Assembly: GCA_003241485.1 (NCBI GenBank)
Contig: QFQD01000075.1
Location: 1 to 44,102 of the forward strand
Source of the DNA: Ancylobacter novellus
Lineage (GTDB): Bacteria; Pseudomonadota; Alphaproteobacteria; Rhizobiales; Xanthobacteraceae
Direction: 5' to 3'
Length of the DNA: 44,102 nucleotides
The position numbers and the translations under genes are program-made. Of the stretch, positions 18,828 through 29,229 are shown one piece after another. Under the pieces are notes generated by a model. That model was not told the DNA's origin. It searched no databases and worked only from the letters and a program-made list of their open reading frames with translations. Every line of letters starts with the position of its first letter. Position 1 is the stretch's first letter.

Positions 18828-19093
18828 GGATATGTTCCCATCGAAACGCGGGTCGAGCCCGCCCTGACGGGCACTTCAAGTCGCCGCGAATGACAGGCCG
18901 ATGACGAATGCACGGGAAACCGCCGCCCAATCCCCATCGTCTTCTACTTTGGTACATCGCGATTGACGTAACTGCCGCGAATTAGGGCTTGCACTTACCT
19001 CTGCGGCATCGTCTCCTTCCGTCATCGGGACAAGGTGCAAAAGTGCCGCCCGGCGGGCTCGACCCGCGAGGAAACGCCATAGGAGGAATCGCC

Positions 19094-20233
19094 ATGACAG
19101 ACACGTCAGGCAAGAATGCGGAGTCGCGCCACGACCTCCGCACCAGCCGTCGCCGCTTCATCGCTACGGCTGCGGCCGCCGCCGGTGCCACCGTGGTCGC
19201 GGCGCCCGCCGTGCACGCACAGGCGCCGATCAAGCTGAAGTTCCAGTCGACCTGGCCGAATAAGGACATCTTCCACGAGTTCGCCGGCGACTACGTAAAG
19301 CGCGTCAACTCCATGACCGGCGGACGCGTGGAACTCGAACTGCTGCCGGCCGGCTCGGTCGTGCCGGCCTTCCAGATGCTCGACGCGGTCTCGTCCGGCA
19401 TTCTCGACGGCGGCCACGGCGTCGCCGCATATTGGTACGGAAAGAACAAGGCCTTCTCGCTGTTCGGCACCGCGCCCGCCTTCGGCTGGGATGCGGACGA
19501 ACTGCTGGGCTGGATCCGCTTCGGCGGCGGCCAGGCGCTCTATGACGACCTTGTCCAGAACACGCTGAAGCTGAACGTCGTCGGCATGCTCACCGGCCCG
19601 ATGCCGAGCCAGCCGCTTGGCTGGTTCAAGAAGGAGATCACCAGCGCCGAAGACATGAAGGGCATGAAGTACCGCACCGTCGGTCTCGGCGCGGATCTCT
19701 TCAAGGAGTTCGGCGCGGCGGTGACGATCGTTCCGGGCGGTGAAATCGTGCCCGCCATCGACCGTGGCCTGCTCGACGGCGCCGAGTTCAACAACCCGTC
19801 CTCGGACCTCGTGCTCGGCTTCCCCGACGTCGCCAAGGTCTACATGCTCCAGAGCTATCATCAGGCGCTGGAGTGCTTCGAGATCCTGTTCAACAAGACG
19901 AAGTTCAACAGCCTGCCGCCGGATGTGCAGGAAATCCTCAAGGGCGCGTCGGATGCGACCTCGGCGACCATGATGTGGAAGGCGCAGGACCGCTATTCCA
20001 AGGACCTCGAGGCGATCCGTGCGCGCGGCGTGAAGGTGCTCCCGACGCCGAAGCCGGTGCTCGAAGCCCAGCTGAAGGCCTGGGACGTGGTCATCGCCAA
20101 TCTCTCGGCCGACCCGGTCTTCAAGAAGGTCGTCGACAGCCAGAAGGAATGGGCCAAGCGCATCGTCGGCTTCCGTCTCGAATACGAGCCGGATTCGAAG
20201 TTCGCCTACGACCACTTCTTCAAGACCGCCTGA
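19094..20233 (+). CDS. dctP: TRAP transporter substrate-binding protein, Tat-exported
   Basis: A 379-residue periplasmic binding protein of a TRAP carboxylate transporter. The N-terminus has a twin-arginine signal, TSRRRFIATAAAAAGA (residues 17-32), with cleavage near AVHA-Q. The mature part begins with IKLKFQSTWPNKDIFHEFA and contains GGHGVAAYWYGKNKAFSLFG, close to the mannitol/chloroaromatic and TakP (2-oxoacid) branch. ATG 19094 follows AGGAGGAATCG; an upstream in-frame start at 18989 would displace the Tat motif. It is first gene of the dctPQM operon, and a stable hairpin separates it from dctQ. The substrate is probably an organic acid, not further resolved. Confidence 0.93.
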   Translation: MTDTSGKNAESRHDLRTSRRRFIATAAAAAGATVVAAPAVHAQAPIKLKFQSTWPNKDIFHEFAGDYVKRVNSMTGGRVELELLPAGSVVPAFQMLDAVSSGILDGGHGVAAYWYGKNKAFSLFGTAPAFGWDADELLGWIRFGGGQALYDDLVQNTLKLNVVGMLTGPMPSQPLGWFKKEITSAEDMKGMKYRTVGLGADLFKEFGAAVTIVPGGEIVPAIDRGLLDGAEFNNPSSDLVLGFPDVAKVYMLQSYHQALECFEILFNKTKFNSLPPDVQEILKGASDATSATMMWKAQDRYSKDLEAIRARGVKVLPTPKPVLEAQLKAWDVVIANLSADPVFKKVVDSQKEWAKRIVGFRLEYEPDSKFAYDHFFKTA

Positions 20234-20248
20234 TCCGGCCGTCTGGTC

Positions 20249-20275
20249 GCGCCCTCTCCCGCGCGGAGAGGGCGC
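20249..20275 (+). other. Perfect 11-bp stem-loop between dctP and dctQ
   Basis: GCGCCCTCTCC and GGAGAGGGCGC pair perfectly around CGCGC, 15 nt after the dctP stop. No T-run follows (TTCCC), so it is not a standard terminator. It is placed to protect the dctP mRNA end or to lower read-through into the permease genes, giving more binding protein than permease. Confidence 0.7.
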
Positions 20276-20372
20276 TTCCCGGTGCCAGCCTCATCCGTAA
20301 TGTCGCGCGCCGCGAGGGCTCCGCACCTCCGCGAGCCGCGCCGCCCCCGTGCGCCCGTCCGACGGATATCCC

Positions 20373-20999
20373 ATGCAATCGCTCCTTCTCGGCGTCGACC
20401 GGCTGAACGCCTTCATCGGCAAACTCTTCGCCTGGTGCATCGTCATCCTCATGCTGGCCATCTGCTATGAGGTGTTCCGGCGCTACGTCCTGCGCGACCC
20501 CACTACCTGGGCCTATGACGTCAGCCTCATGCTGTACGGCGCCCTGTTCATGATGGCGGGCGCCTACACGCTCTCGCGCAACGGCCATGTACGCGGCGAT
20601 TTTCTCTACCGAAAATGGCGACCGACCACGCAGGCCAGAATCGATCTCGTCCTCTACTTCCTGTTCTATTTCCCCGGCATCCTGGCGCTGATCTATTCCG
20701 GCTGGGGCTATTTCCATCTTTCCTACATGCTCAACGAGCATTCCTCGTTCAGCCCGGACGGCCCGGTGATCTGGCCATTCAAGGCGATCATTCCCTTTGT
20801 CGGCGTGATGATGCTGTTGCAGGGCGTGGTCGAGGTGGTGCGCTGCTACATCTGCATCCGCGATGGAGACTGGCCGCAACGCCTGCACGATGTGGAGGAG
20901 ATGGAGAAGATCATCCTCGACGAAGCCGCAGCCAAGGCCGAGCGCGAAGCCACGTTGACCGCGGTCGAACGGGATTCCACCACCAGGGGGTCGCTGTGA
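20373..20999 (+). CDS. dctQ: TRAP transporter small permease DctQ
   Basis: A 208-residue inner-membrane protein with four hydrophobic spans (about residues 17-37, 50-70, 92-112 and 138-160). The conserved EVFRRYVLRDPTTWAYDVSL segment of DctQ proteins lies after the first span. DctQ holds the transporter together and links the binding protein to DctM. The C-terminus is a charged helix (MEKIILDEAAAKAEREATL). ATG 20373 gives MQSLLLGVDRLNAFIGK, a normal family start. Its stop overlaps the dctM start in TGATG, which implies coupled translation. Confidence 0.93.
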   Translation: MQSLLLGVDRLNAFIGKLFAWCIVILMLAICYEVFRRYVLRDPTTWAYDVSLMLYGALFMMAGAYTLSRNGHVRGDFLYRKWRPTTQARIDLVLYFLFYFPGILALIYSGWGYFHLSYMLNEHSSFSPDGPVIWPFKAIIPFVGVMMLLQGVVEVVRCYICIRDGDWPQRLHDVEEMEKIILDEAAAKAEREATLTAVERDSTTRGSL

Positions 21000-22327
21000 T
21001 GTTCCTGTCGGATCCCGCCCTCGGCATTCTGATGCTGGTGCTGTTCCTCGTCTTCCTGATGCTTGGCTTTCCCATCGCCTTCACGCTCATGGCGCTTGGC
21101 GTGGGCTTTGGCTATTTCACGCAGGGCGACAGCATCTTCAACCTGTTCGTCCAGCGCACCTATTCGGTGATGGCGAACGACGTGCTGATCTCGATCCCGC
21201 TGTTCCTGTTCATGGGCTATGTGATCGAGCGCGCCAACATCCTCGACCGGCTGTTCCGCTCGATCCAGCTGGCGGCAGGCTGGATTCCCGGCTCGCTGGC
21301 GGTCGCCACTCTGATCACCTGCGCGCTGTTCGCCACCGCCACCGGAATCGTCGGCGCGGTGGTGACACTGATGGGGCTGCTCGCCTTCCCCGCCATGCTG
21401 CGCGCCGGCTACAGCACCAAGCTGGCCTCCGGCGTCGTCTGTGCGGGCGGCTGCCTCGGCATCCTGATCCCGCCGAGCGTGATGCTCATTCTCTACGGCG
21501 CGACGGCCGGCGTGTCGGTGGTGAAGCTCTATGCCGCCGCCTTCATTCCCGGCATCACGCTGGCGAGCATGTACATCGCCTATGTCATCATCCGCGTGAT
21601 GCTGAACCCCTCGCTGGCGCCAAAGCTGCCAATGGAGGAGCGCAACGTTCCGGCCGGGGAGATCGCCTGGGCGCTGCTCACCTCCTTCCTGCCACTGGTG
21701 CTGCTCATCGTCTCGGTGCTCGGCTGCATCATCTTCGGCCTGGCAACCCCCTCGGAAGCGGCGGCGATCGGTGCGATGGGCGCCATCCTGCTGGCGCTGG
21801 CCTATCGCACCTTCAGCGCGGAGAAGCTGAAGGATTCGGTCTTCCTCACCGCCCGCGCCTCGGCGATGGTGTGCTGGCTGTTCGTCGGCTCTGCGGTGTT
21901 CTCGGCCGTCTTCGCGTTGCTCGGCGGTCAGCGCGTGGTGGAAGAGTTCATCATGGGGCTGGACCTCAGCCCGGTCGCGTTCCTGCTGCTCACCCAGCTC
22001 ATCATCTTCGTGCTGGGCTGGCCGCTGGAATGGACGGAGATCATCGTGATCTTCCTGCCCATCTTCCTGCCGCTGCTGGATCACTTCGGCATCGACCCGA
22101 TCTTCTTCGGCGTGCTGGTGGCGCTGAACCTGCAGACCTCGTTCCTGTCACCGCCGGTTGCCATGGCGCCCTTCTATCTCAAGGGCGTGGCCCCCAAGCA
22201 TGTGTCGATCGACGAGATCTTCGCCGGCGTCATGCCGTTCATCTTCATCGTCATTCTGGCGATGGGAATGCTCTACGTGTTCCCCGGCTTCGCACTCTGG
22301 CTGCCGAACTATCTCTACGGCGGCTGA
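20999..22327 (+). CDS. dctM: TRAP transporter large permease DctM
   Basis: A 442-residue, roughly 12-span membrane protein that carries substrate with Na+ in TRAP systems. Family stretches include MLGFPIAFTLMALGVGFG, IPLFLFMGYVIERANI, GVVCAGGCLGILIPPSVML and the C-terminal LNLQTSFLSPPVAMAPFY. ATG 20999 overlaps the dctQ stop by one nucleotide and gives MFLSDPALGILML, the expected start; longer in-frame sequence upstream belongs to dctQ in another frame. Length is normal. It is the last gene of the operon and is followed by a strong terminator. Confidence 0.95.
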   Translation: MFLSDPALGILMLVLFLVFLMLGFPIAFTLMALGVGFGYFTQGDSIFNLFVQRTYSVMANDVLISIPLFLFMGYVIERANILDRLFRSIQLAAGWIPGSLAVATLITCALFATATGIVGAVVTLMGLLAFPAMLRAGYSTKLASGVVCAGGCLGILIPPSVMLILYGATAGVSVVKLYAAAFIPGITLASMYIAYVIIRVMLNPSLAPKLPMEERNVPAGEIAWALLTSFLPLVLLIVSVLGCIIFGLATPSEAAAIGAMGAILLALAYRTFSAEKLKDSVFLTARASAMVCWLFVGSAVFSAVFALLGGQRVVEEFIMGLDLSPVAFLLLTQLIIFVLGWPLEWTEIIVIFLPIFLPLLDHFGIDPIFFGVLVALNLQTSFLSPPVAMAPFYLKGVAPKHVSIDEIFAGVMPFIFIVILAMGMLYVFPGFALWLPNYLYGG

Positions 22328-22354
22328 GCGGCGCAAACCCTTCCTCAACAGCAG

Positions 22355-22380
22355 AACGGGCCCGACAACGGGCCCGTTTT
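22355..22380 (+). terminator. Rho-independent terminator after dctM
   Basis: AACGGGCCC and GGGCCCGTT form a perfect 9-bp stem around GACAAC, followed by TT and CATG. It lies 27 nt after the dctM stop, between two convergent genes, and could also work on the opposite strand (AAAACGGG side). Confidence 0.85.
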
Positions 22381-22402
22381 CATGTGCCAAGCCGCGATGA
22401 TC

Positions 22403-23884
22403 TCACGCCGAGGCCGGCAGGCCCTTGGGATCACCCGGCGCGGTCTTCCAGCCGAGCGCGGGGAAACGCACGACGCGCCGCCCGCGAAAATCCGCTTCGC
22501 AGACCAGATGGCCGCGCTCTTCCATATAGGTCAGCAGCCAGCGCCCGCGCGAAGGCGAGCGGCTGCCATAGGCGCGGGCGAGCGCTTCGTCCGCGGGCGA
22601 TGGCGCGCCCTCCATGCCGGCGCGGGCCAGCAATAGGAACACGCCCTGCATCTCCTCCGGCAGCCCGCCCGCCTGATCCACCGCGCGCTGCCAGTCCTCG
22701 TCCCCTGTGCGCGGATCGAGCCCGGCGCGGGCGATGGCAAGGCGGCGGGTGAATTCGGCAAGGTCCGGCACCTTGGAGCCAACCCGCCGCACCCGGCAAT
22801 GCACGAGGAAATCGGGATAGAGCGCCGCGGCCGAGCGGAACGGCGCCTCGGGATCAGCGACGAACTGGCGCACGATCTCCTCCACCAGCGCCTCACGCTC
22901 GGCGTCGAACGCGGCTGCGGCCTCCGGATCGACCGGAACCGGGATCGGCGCGGGCGTCTCCTCCAGCGTCTCTATGACCTCGTCCACCGGGCGCGGCGCG
23001 GCACGCGAGGGGGCCGCCGGCACTGGCTCGGTGCCGAGGTCGTCGAAGATCAGGTCCTGCAGTTCGGCCGATCCCATTTCGGGCGGGGGCATCAGCTCGG
23101 GGCGGCCATTCCGGCTCATCGTCTCGACATAGCCGATCTTCACCGGCAGCGGCCGGCGCGACAGAGCAGGGCCGAGCGCCACGAAGGAGCCGGTGTTGAG
23201 GTCGCGGAAACTCTCCGCCTGGCGCTTCTCCATGCCGAGCAGATCGGCCGCGCGCGCCATGTCGATGTCGAGGAAGGTGCGCCCCATCAGGAAGTTGGAG
23301 GCTTCCGCCGCGACATTCTTGGCAAGCTTGGCGAGGCGCTGCGTGGCGATGACGCCGGCAAGGCCGCGCTTGCGGCCGCGGCACATCAGGTTGGTCATCG
23401 CCGAGAGCGACACCCGCCGCGCCTCGTCGGAAATCTCGCCGGCGCCGGAGGGCGCGAAGAGCTGCGCCTCGTCGACGATCACCAGCATGGGGAACCAGTA
23501 TTCGCGATCGGCGTCGAACAGGCCGTTCAGGAACGCCGCCGCCGAGCGCATCTGCGCATCGGCATCGAGACCTTCGAGGTTGAACACCACGGAGGCGCGG
23601 TGGCGGCGGATACGCGCGGCAATGCGCTGGATCTCGCCAGCCGTGCGCTCGGCGTCAATGACGACATGGCCGAAGCGCTCGGCCAGGCCGACGAAGTCGC
23701 CCTCCGGGTCGATAATGGCCTGCTGCACATGGCCGGCGCTCTGCTCCAGCAGCCGCCGCAGCAGATGGGATTTTCCGGAGCCCGAATTACCCTGCACCAG
23801 CAGGCGCGTGGAAAGAAGCTCCTCCAGATCGAGCCGCACCGGCTGGCCGGCGGTACTGGTCCCGAGCTCGATACCGATCTTCAT
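22403..23884 (-). CDS. HerA/DUF87-type P-loop ATPase
   Basis: A 493-residue ATPase of the HerA-FtsK superfamily. The N-terminal beta segment (residues 1-30) leads to Walker A QGNSGSGKSHLLRRLLEQ (31-48). Walker B is MLVIVDEAQLFAP, with an Arg-finger-like CRGRKRGLAGVIATQRLAKL region after it. The C-terminal part (about 290-493) is Pro/Ala-rich and then helical with no domain I know. ATG 23884 gives MKIGIELGTS; an upstream extension to 24001 is Ala/Arg-rich and unlikely. HerA proteins pump DNA and often partner the nuclease NurA, but none is encoded here. It is divergent from the DUF488 gene. Confidence 0.85.
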   Translation of the reverse strand: MKIGIELGTSTAGQPVRLDLEELLSTRLLVQGNSGSGKSHLLRRLLEQSAGHVQQAIIDPEGDFVGLAERFGHVVIDAERTAGEIQRIAARIRRHRASVVFNLEGLDADAQMRSAAAFLNGLFDADREYWFPMLVIVDEAQLFAPSGAGEISDEARRVSLSAMTNLMCRGRKRGLAGVIATQRLAKLAKNVAAEASNFLMGRTFLDIDMARAADLLGMEKRQAESFRDLNTGSFVALGPALSRRPLPVKIGYVETMSRNGRPELMPPPEMGSAELQDLIFDDLGTEPVPAAPSRAAPRPVDEVIETLEETPAPIPVPVDPEAAAAFDAEREALVEEIVRQFVADPEAPFRSAAALYPDFLVHCRVRRVGSKVPDLAEFTRRLAIARAGLDPRTGDEDWQRAVDQAGGLPEEMQGVFLLLARAGMEGAPSPADEALARAYGSRSPSRGRWLLTYMEERGHLVCEADFRGRRVVRFPALGWKTAPGDPKGLPASA

Positions 23885-24049
23885 TTCCGAATAACGAACC
23901 CTCGCGCATTGGCTGCCCCCAGCCGGCCCCTGATCTAGCACGCGCGCGCGTGCTGCGGTGCAGGCTGCTAAGAAGTCCACAGATTCGCGGCGCCTCGACA
24001 AGGGGCTTCCACGCGGTCATCCTCCCCTCACCCCGCAGGAAGCCGTCAG

Positions 24050-24511
24050 ATGCCCGCTCGCGCACCCCTCTTCACCATCGGCTACGAACAGGTCTCTTCC
24101 GCCGCCGTGCTGGACACGCTGAGCGCGGCCGGTGTTGAGCTGCTGGTCGACGTCCGCGCCGTTGCCGCCTCGCGCCGCGCGGGCTTTTCCAAGAGCCATC
24201 TGGCGGCCGGCGTCGCGGAGCGGGACATCGGCTATCTGCACCTGCGCGGCCTGGGAACGCCGGCCGAAGGGCGGCAGGCCGCCCGCTCCGGCCATTATGA
24301 CGAGCTGAGGCGCATCTATGACCTGCACATGGCCACACCGACCGCGCAGGAGCAGCTCGCCGAATTGACCGAGATGGTGAAGAACGGCCGGCGCGTCTGC
24401 CTGCTGTGCTTCGAGCGCCATCCGGAGCACTGCCACCGCCAGATGATCGCGGACCTTATCTGCGAGCGTGTCGACGTGCCGGTCGAGCACCTGATGGCGC
24501 CTCCCGTCTGA
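24050..24511 (+). CDS. DUF488 domain protein
   Basis: A 153-residue cytoplasmic protein of the DUF488 family. The start APLFTIGYEQVSSAAVLD, the LLVDVRAVAASRRAGFSK block (about residues 31-48) and the Cys/His-rich VCLLCFERHPEHCHRQMIAD (115-134) are all typical. The His/Cys cluster may bind a metal. Family function is not established; some members sit near DNA-repair or restriction genes. It is divergent from the HerA-like ATPase with 165 bp between starts, so a shared control region or related role is possible but unproven. Confidence 0.9.
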   Translation: MPARAPLFTIGYEQVSSAAVLDTLSAAGVELLVDVRAVAASRRAGFSKSHLAAGVAERDIGYLHLRGLGTPAEGRQAARSGHYDELRRIYDLHMATPTAQEQLAELTEMVKNGRRVCLLCFERHPEHCHRQMIADLICERVDVPVEHLMAPPV

Positions 24512-24658
24512 TCCGCCAAATCGCGGCAATTTGTCACATTTTTCGCGGCGAATCAGAGCGTCGACACAACCGATGATTGATTGAGCGCAACCGACTCAAT
24601 GCGCTCGAATGGTTGCATTCACACAGTTTCCCCGCCCCTCGCTTAGCCGAGCGTGCCG

Positions 24659-25429
24659 ATGATCGGTTCGCCGAGCCTTGCCCATGCGCATCTGCCTGCG
24701 CGCCGGAAAAACTGGCGACCGGTTGCGCTTTCCGCGGTGGCCTTCTGCCTTGCGCCGTCGCTCGAGGCCGAGGAGACGCGCCGCGATCCGCTACGTGACC
24801 GGGTGTATTTTTTCACCGGAATGGATGTGGCTCGGGACAATGCCTATGGCTGGGCCGGCATGGCCTGGGCGCCCTTCGCGAGGATGGACGAAGAGGGGCT
24901 TCGCCTGCGCACGCAAACCGGCGGCGGGGCCTATCGCTACCGCACGGACGCGGTGCCGGGCGGCTGGAACAACGCCAACAAGCTGGAAGGGGAAGTGCTG
25001 GCGGGCTGGCAATGGCTGCGTGGTCCGCACGCCGTAGCCGTCTATGCCGGGGTGAACATGGTCGACAACCGCCTCGACCTTCCCGATCCCGGCAACAAGG
25101 ATCAGGGCACGCAGTTCGGCGCGAAGCTGGTGGTCGAGTGGTTCTACCGGCACGACGAATTCTGGACCTTCACCGCGGCTCTCGCCGGATCGACCGCCGA
25201 TGAGACCGCCAGCGTGCGCGCCACCGCCGCGCGGCGCATTCACCCATGGTTCGACCTCGGCCTCGAAGCCTCCGCCTCCACTGACTGGCTGTCGCAGGAC
25301 GCACGCGGCGGGCTGTTTCTCGCAACCCCGCTGCCGGGATGGCAGTGGCGCGTGGCGGGGGGATGGCGCTGGAGCAGCGACAGTGACGACGGAGCCTATG
25401 GCACCCTGTCGCTTTATGCGCCCTATTGA
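24659..25429 (+). CDS. bcsS: Cellulose biosynthesis protein BcsS-like
   Basis: A 256-residue exported protein with a predicted signal sequence (about residues 15-37, RPVALSAVAFCLAPSLEAEE). It then shows alternating amphipathic strands rich in Trp, Gly and Tyr, such as VAVYAGVNMVDNRLDLPDPG and GWQWRVAGGWRWSSDSDD. The terminal LSLYAPY ends in an aromatic residue, as in outer-membrane barrels. This pattern matches the BcsS family found with cellulose operons of Alphaproteobacteria. No bcs synthase genes are in the window, so it is an orphan here. ATG 24659 and GTG 24653 are both possible starts, and no clear ribosome site helps decide. Convergent with the molybdopterin fusion gene, with 7 bp between. 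Confidence 0.75.
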   Translation: MIGSPSLAHAHLPARRKNWRPVALSAVAFCLAPSLEAEETRRDPLRDRVYFFTGMDVARDNAYGWAGMAWAPFARMDEEGLRLRTQTGGGAYRYRTDAVPGGWNNANKLEGEVLAGWQWLRGPHAVAVYAGVNMVDNRLDLPDPGNKDQGTQFGAKLVVEWFYRHDEFWTFTAALAGSTADETASVRATAARRIHPWFDLGLEASASTDWLSQDARGGLFLATPLPGWQWRVAGGWRWSSDSDDGAYGTLSLYAPY

Positions 25430-25436
25430 GCCGGCC

Positions 25437-27100
<1,664 letters not shown>

Positions 27101-27104
<4 letters not shown>

Positions 27105-27703
27105 GCCGCCTGCTCCCGCGCGATACGGGCTAGCGTCTCGCGCGGGAGGCCCTGCGCGGCCAGCCGTTCCAGCCGCGCCGCATGCGTTTTGCGCGAGCCG
27201 AGCGCGCCGACATAGAAGCAGCCGGCCGCCAGCGCCCCCGCCAGCGCCGGGTCGTCGATCTTGGGATCGTGGGTCAGCGCCGCCAGCGCCGTGAAGGGAT
27301 CGAGACTGATCTGCGCCAGCGCCACATCCGGCCATTCGGCGCGCAGATCGACTTCGGGAAAGCGCTCGGGCGTCGCGAAGGCAGTGCGGGGATCGACGAT
27401 GATTACGTCGAACCCGGCCGTCGTCGCCATCGGCGCCAGCGCCTGCGAGATATGCACCGCGCCGGTGATCACGAGCCGGGGCGCAGGCACCTGCGCGGTA
27501 AGGAAAATGCGCTCATTGCCGACCTCGACCAGCCGGCTCTTGCCGGTTCGCAATGCCTCGGCAACGTCTGCCGCCAACGGATCTGCGGCGGCCTGCGCGG
27601 GAAGCACCAGCCGCTGCCGGCCGCTGCCCAGCTCGGTCACCAGCACGCTGGCGCGCCGCGCCGCGCGCTCGCCGTTCAGCGCTTCGAGTAGAGGAAGGTC
27701 CAT
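27101..27703 (-). CDS. XdhC C-terminal (Rossmann) domain protein, C-terminus short
   Basis: A 200-residue protein equal to the XdhC_C half. It has PAPRLVITGAVHISQALAPM (about residues 74-93), the VDPRTAFATPERFP motif, LTHDPKIDDPALAGAL and YVGALGSRKTHAARLERL. The family normally continues after ARI with about 25-30 residues (HAPIGLDIGA.SPAEIAV.ILAEI) that include a conserved Gly/Asp stretch. Here ARI is followed directly by AREQAA and a stop. XdhC helps insert sulfurated molybdenum cofactor into xanthine dehydrogenase-type enzymes. ATG 27703 overlaps the stop of the N-terminal partner by 1 nt, and its stop overlaps the fusion-gene GTG by 4 nt. Confidence 0.85.
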
Positions 27704-28026
27704 TACGCGACCTTCTCGACATAGACCGCGATGCGCCCGCCGCAGGACAGGCCCACCTGCCAGGCCGTCTCGTCGGCGACGCCAAATTCGATAAGCCGCC
27801 CCTGCCCGTCTGCGATGACGTCAGCAGCCTCCGCGACCACCGCGCCCTCGACGCAGCCGCCGGACACGGAGCCGAGAAAGTGGCCTGCCTCGTCGATCAC
27901 AAGATGGCTGCCGACCGGACGGGGGGCGGAACCCCAGGTTTCGATGACCGTCGCCAGCGCCACGCCGCGCCCTTCCCGGCGCCATTGCGCGGCGACCTGC
28001 AACACGTCTTCCTCACGAACCAGCAT
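27703..28026 (-). CDS. XdhC/CoxI N-terminal domain protein
   Basis: A 107-residue stand-alone XdhC/CoxI domain, the first half of the cofactor-insertion factor XdhC. It shows ATVIETWGSAPRPVGSHLVI (about residues 25-44), GSVSGGCVEGAVVAEA (52-67) and the terminal VGLSCGGRIAVYVEKV. The two Cys residues in SGGCVEG and LSCGGR are typical and probably touch molybdopterin. Splitting XdhC in two genes is common in Alphaproteobacteria. ATG 28026 is preceded by CGAGGGAAA. It is first in the three-gene molybdenum-enzyme maturation operon and divergent from the aminomutase-like gene, 91 bp apart. Confidence 0.9.
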   Translation of the reverse strand: MLVREEDVLQVAAQWRREGRGVALATVIETWGSAPRPVGSHLVIDEAGHFLGSVSGGCVEGAVVAEAADVIADGQGRLIEFGVADETAWQVGLSCGGRIAVYVEKVA

Positions 28027-28116
28027 CGCGTTTCCCTCGGCCTGTCGGCATCAACATAGCGCAATGCAGCAAACCGCGCCTTGCCGGCAAGAACGGAACG
28101 GATCAAAAGACCGCGC

Positions 28117-29229
28117 ATGAAGCCTGTTCCGTCCCATCTCCCGCCGACGCCGCTGGCCCGCTTGCCGCGCACGCTGCGCAGCCTCGACGATCTCGACGCG
28201 GCCGGCTTGCTGCCCGCACGCGAGGGGCTCGACGCCGTTGCCGAGCGCTACGCCGTTGCGCTCACGCCGACGCTCGCGCAGGCCATCGACCCCGCCACGG
28301 CGGATGATCCGATCGCGCGCCAGTTCGTGCCCGATGCGCGCGAGGTCGAGACGCTGCCGGAGGAACTGGCCGACCCGATCGGTGACGCCGCGCACAGCCC
28401 GGTGCCGGGCATCGTGCACCGCTATCCCGACCGGGTGCTCCTGAAGCTCGTCGGCGTCTGCGCCGTCTATTGCCGCTTCTGCTTCCGCCGCGAAATGGTC
28501 GGGCCGGGCGCCGAGACCAGCCTGTCCGACGAGGCGCTGGAGACGGCGCTCGCCTATGTCGCGGCGCACCCGGAAATCTGGGAAGTGGTGGTGACGGGCG
28601 GCGACCCGCTGGTCGCCTCGGCCCGCCGCCTCGCGGAACTGATGGCCCGGCTCGCCGCCATCGGCCACGTCCGGATCGTGCGCTTTCACACCCGCGTGCC
28701 GGTTGCCGCGCCCGAGCGCATCACCGCCGCGCTGGTTGAGGCGCTGAGGGTGCCCGGCCCCACCACCTATGTCGCAGTGCACGCGAACCACGCTCGGGAA
28801 CTCGGCCCCGAAGCCCGCACGGCGCTGGCGCGGCTGGCGGATGCGGGTATCGCGCTGGTGAGCCAGAGCGTGCTGCTCGCGGGGGTGAATGACGACGCCG
28901 ACACCTTGGCAACGTTGTTCCGCACGCTGGTGGAGTGCCGGGTGAAGCCCTACTATCTGCACCATCCCGACCTTGCCCCCGGCACCGCGCATTTCCGCCT
29001 CACCATCCGGCGCGGACAGGAGCTGATGCAGGCCCTGCGCGGGCGCCTCTCCGGCCTCGCCCTGCCGACCTATGTGCTCGACATTCCCGGCGGCTACGGC
29101 AAGGTGCCGATCGGCCCGACCTATCTGGAGGCGACGCCGGACGGCTGGCATGTCACCGATTATTGCGGCGGCGAGCATGCCTATGACGAGGCGGTCGCTC
29201 CGGCCGACAGACACGGCGCGCCGCAATGA
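28117..29229 (+). CDS. Lysine 2,3-aminomutase-like radical SAM protein (KamA/EpmB group)
   Basis: A 370-residue radical SAM, PLP-dependent aminomutase. The 4Fe-4S site is CAVYCRFC (Cys115, Cys119, Cys122). VVVTGGDPLVAS is the SAM-side GGD motif, and the PLP lysine is Lys329 in DIPGGYGKVPIGP. The acidic substrate residues of KamA seem present in YYLHHPDLAPG and VLDIPGG. It would make beta-lysine from lysine, free or on elongation factor P (EpmB). No efp or epmA gene is adjacent, so which is true cannot be told. ATG 28117 is chosen as the family-like start. Its stop overlaps the next gene start by 4 nt. Confidence 0.88.
   Translation: MKPVPSHLPPTPLARLPRTLRSLDDLDAAGLLPAREGLDAVAERYAVALTPTLAQAIDPATADDPIARQFVPDAREVETLPEELADPIGDAAHSPVPGIVHRYPDRVLLKLVGVCAVYCRFCFRREMVGPGAETSLSDEALETALAYVAAHPEIWEVVVTGGDPLVASARRLAELMARLAAIGHVRIVRFHTRVPVAAPERITAALVEALRVPGPTTYVAVHANHARELGPEARTALARLADAGIALVSQSVLLAGVNDDADTLATLFRTLVECRVKPYYLHHPDLAPGTAHFRLTIRRGQELMQALRGRLSGLALPTYVLDIPGGYGKVPIGPTYLEATPDGWHVTDYCGGEHAYDEAVAPADRHGAPQ

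Noticed and set aside
16605..18893. Plus-strand open frame of 762 codons opposite the phytase-esterase-like gene
   Set aside because: It has low-complexity His/Arg/Gly content, while the minus strand has a signal peptide and propeller motifs.
20846..22084. Minus-strand open frame opposite dctQ and dctM
   Set aside because: It is full of Gln, Asp and His as a reverse shadow of membrane helices. The TRAP permeases on the plus strand are unambiguous.
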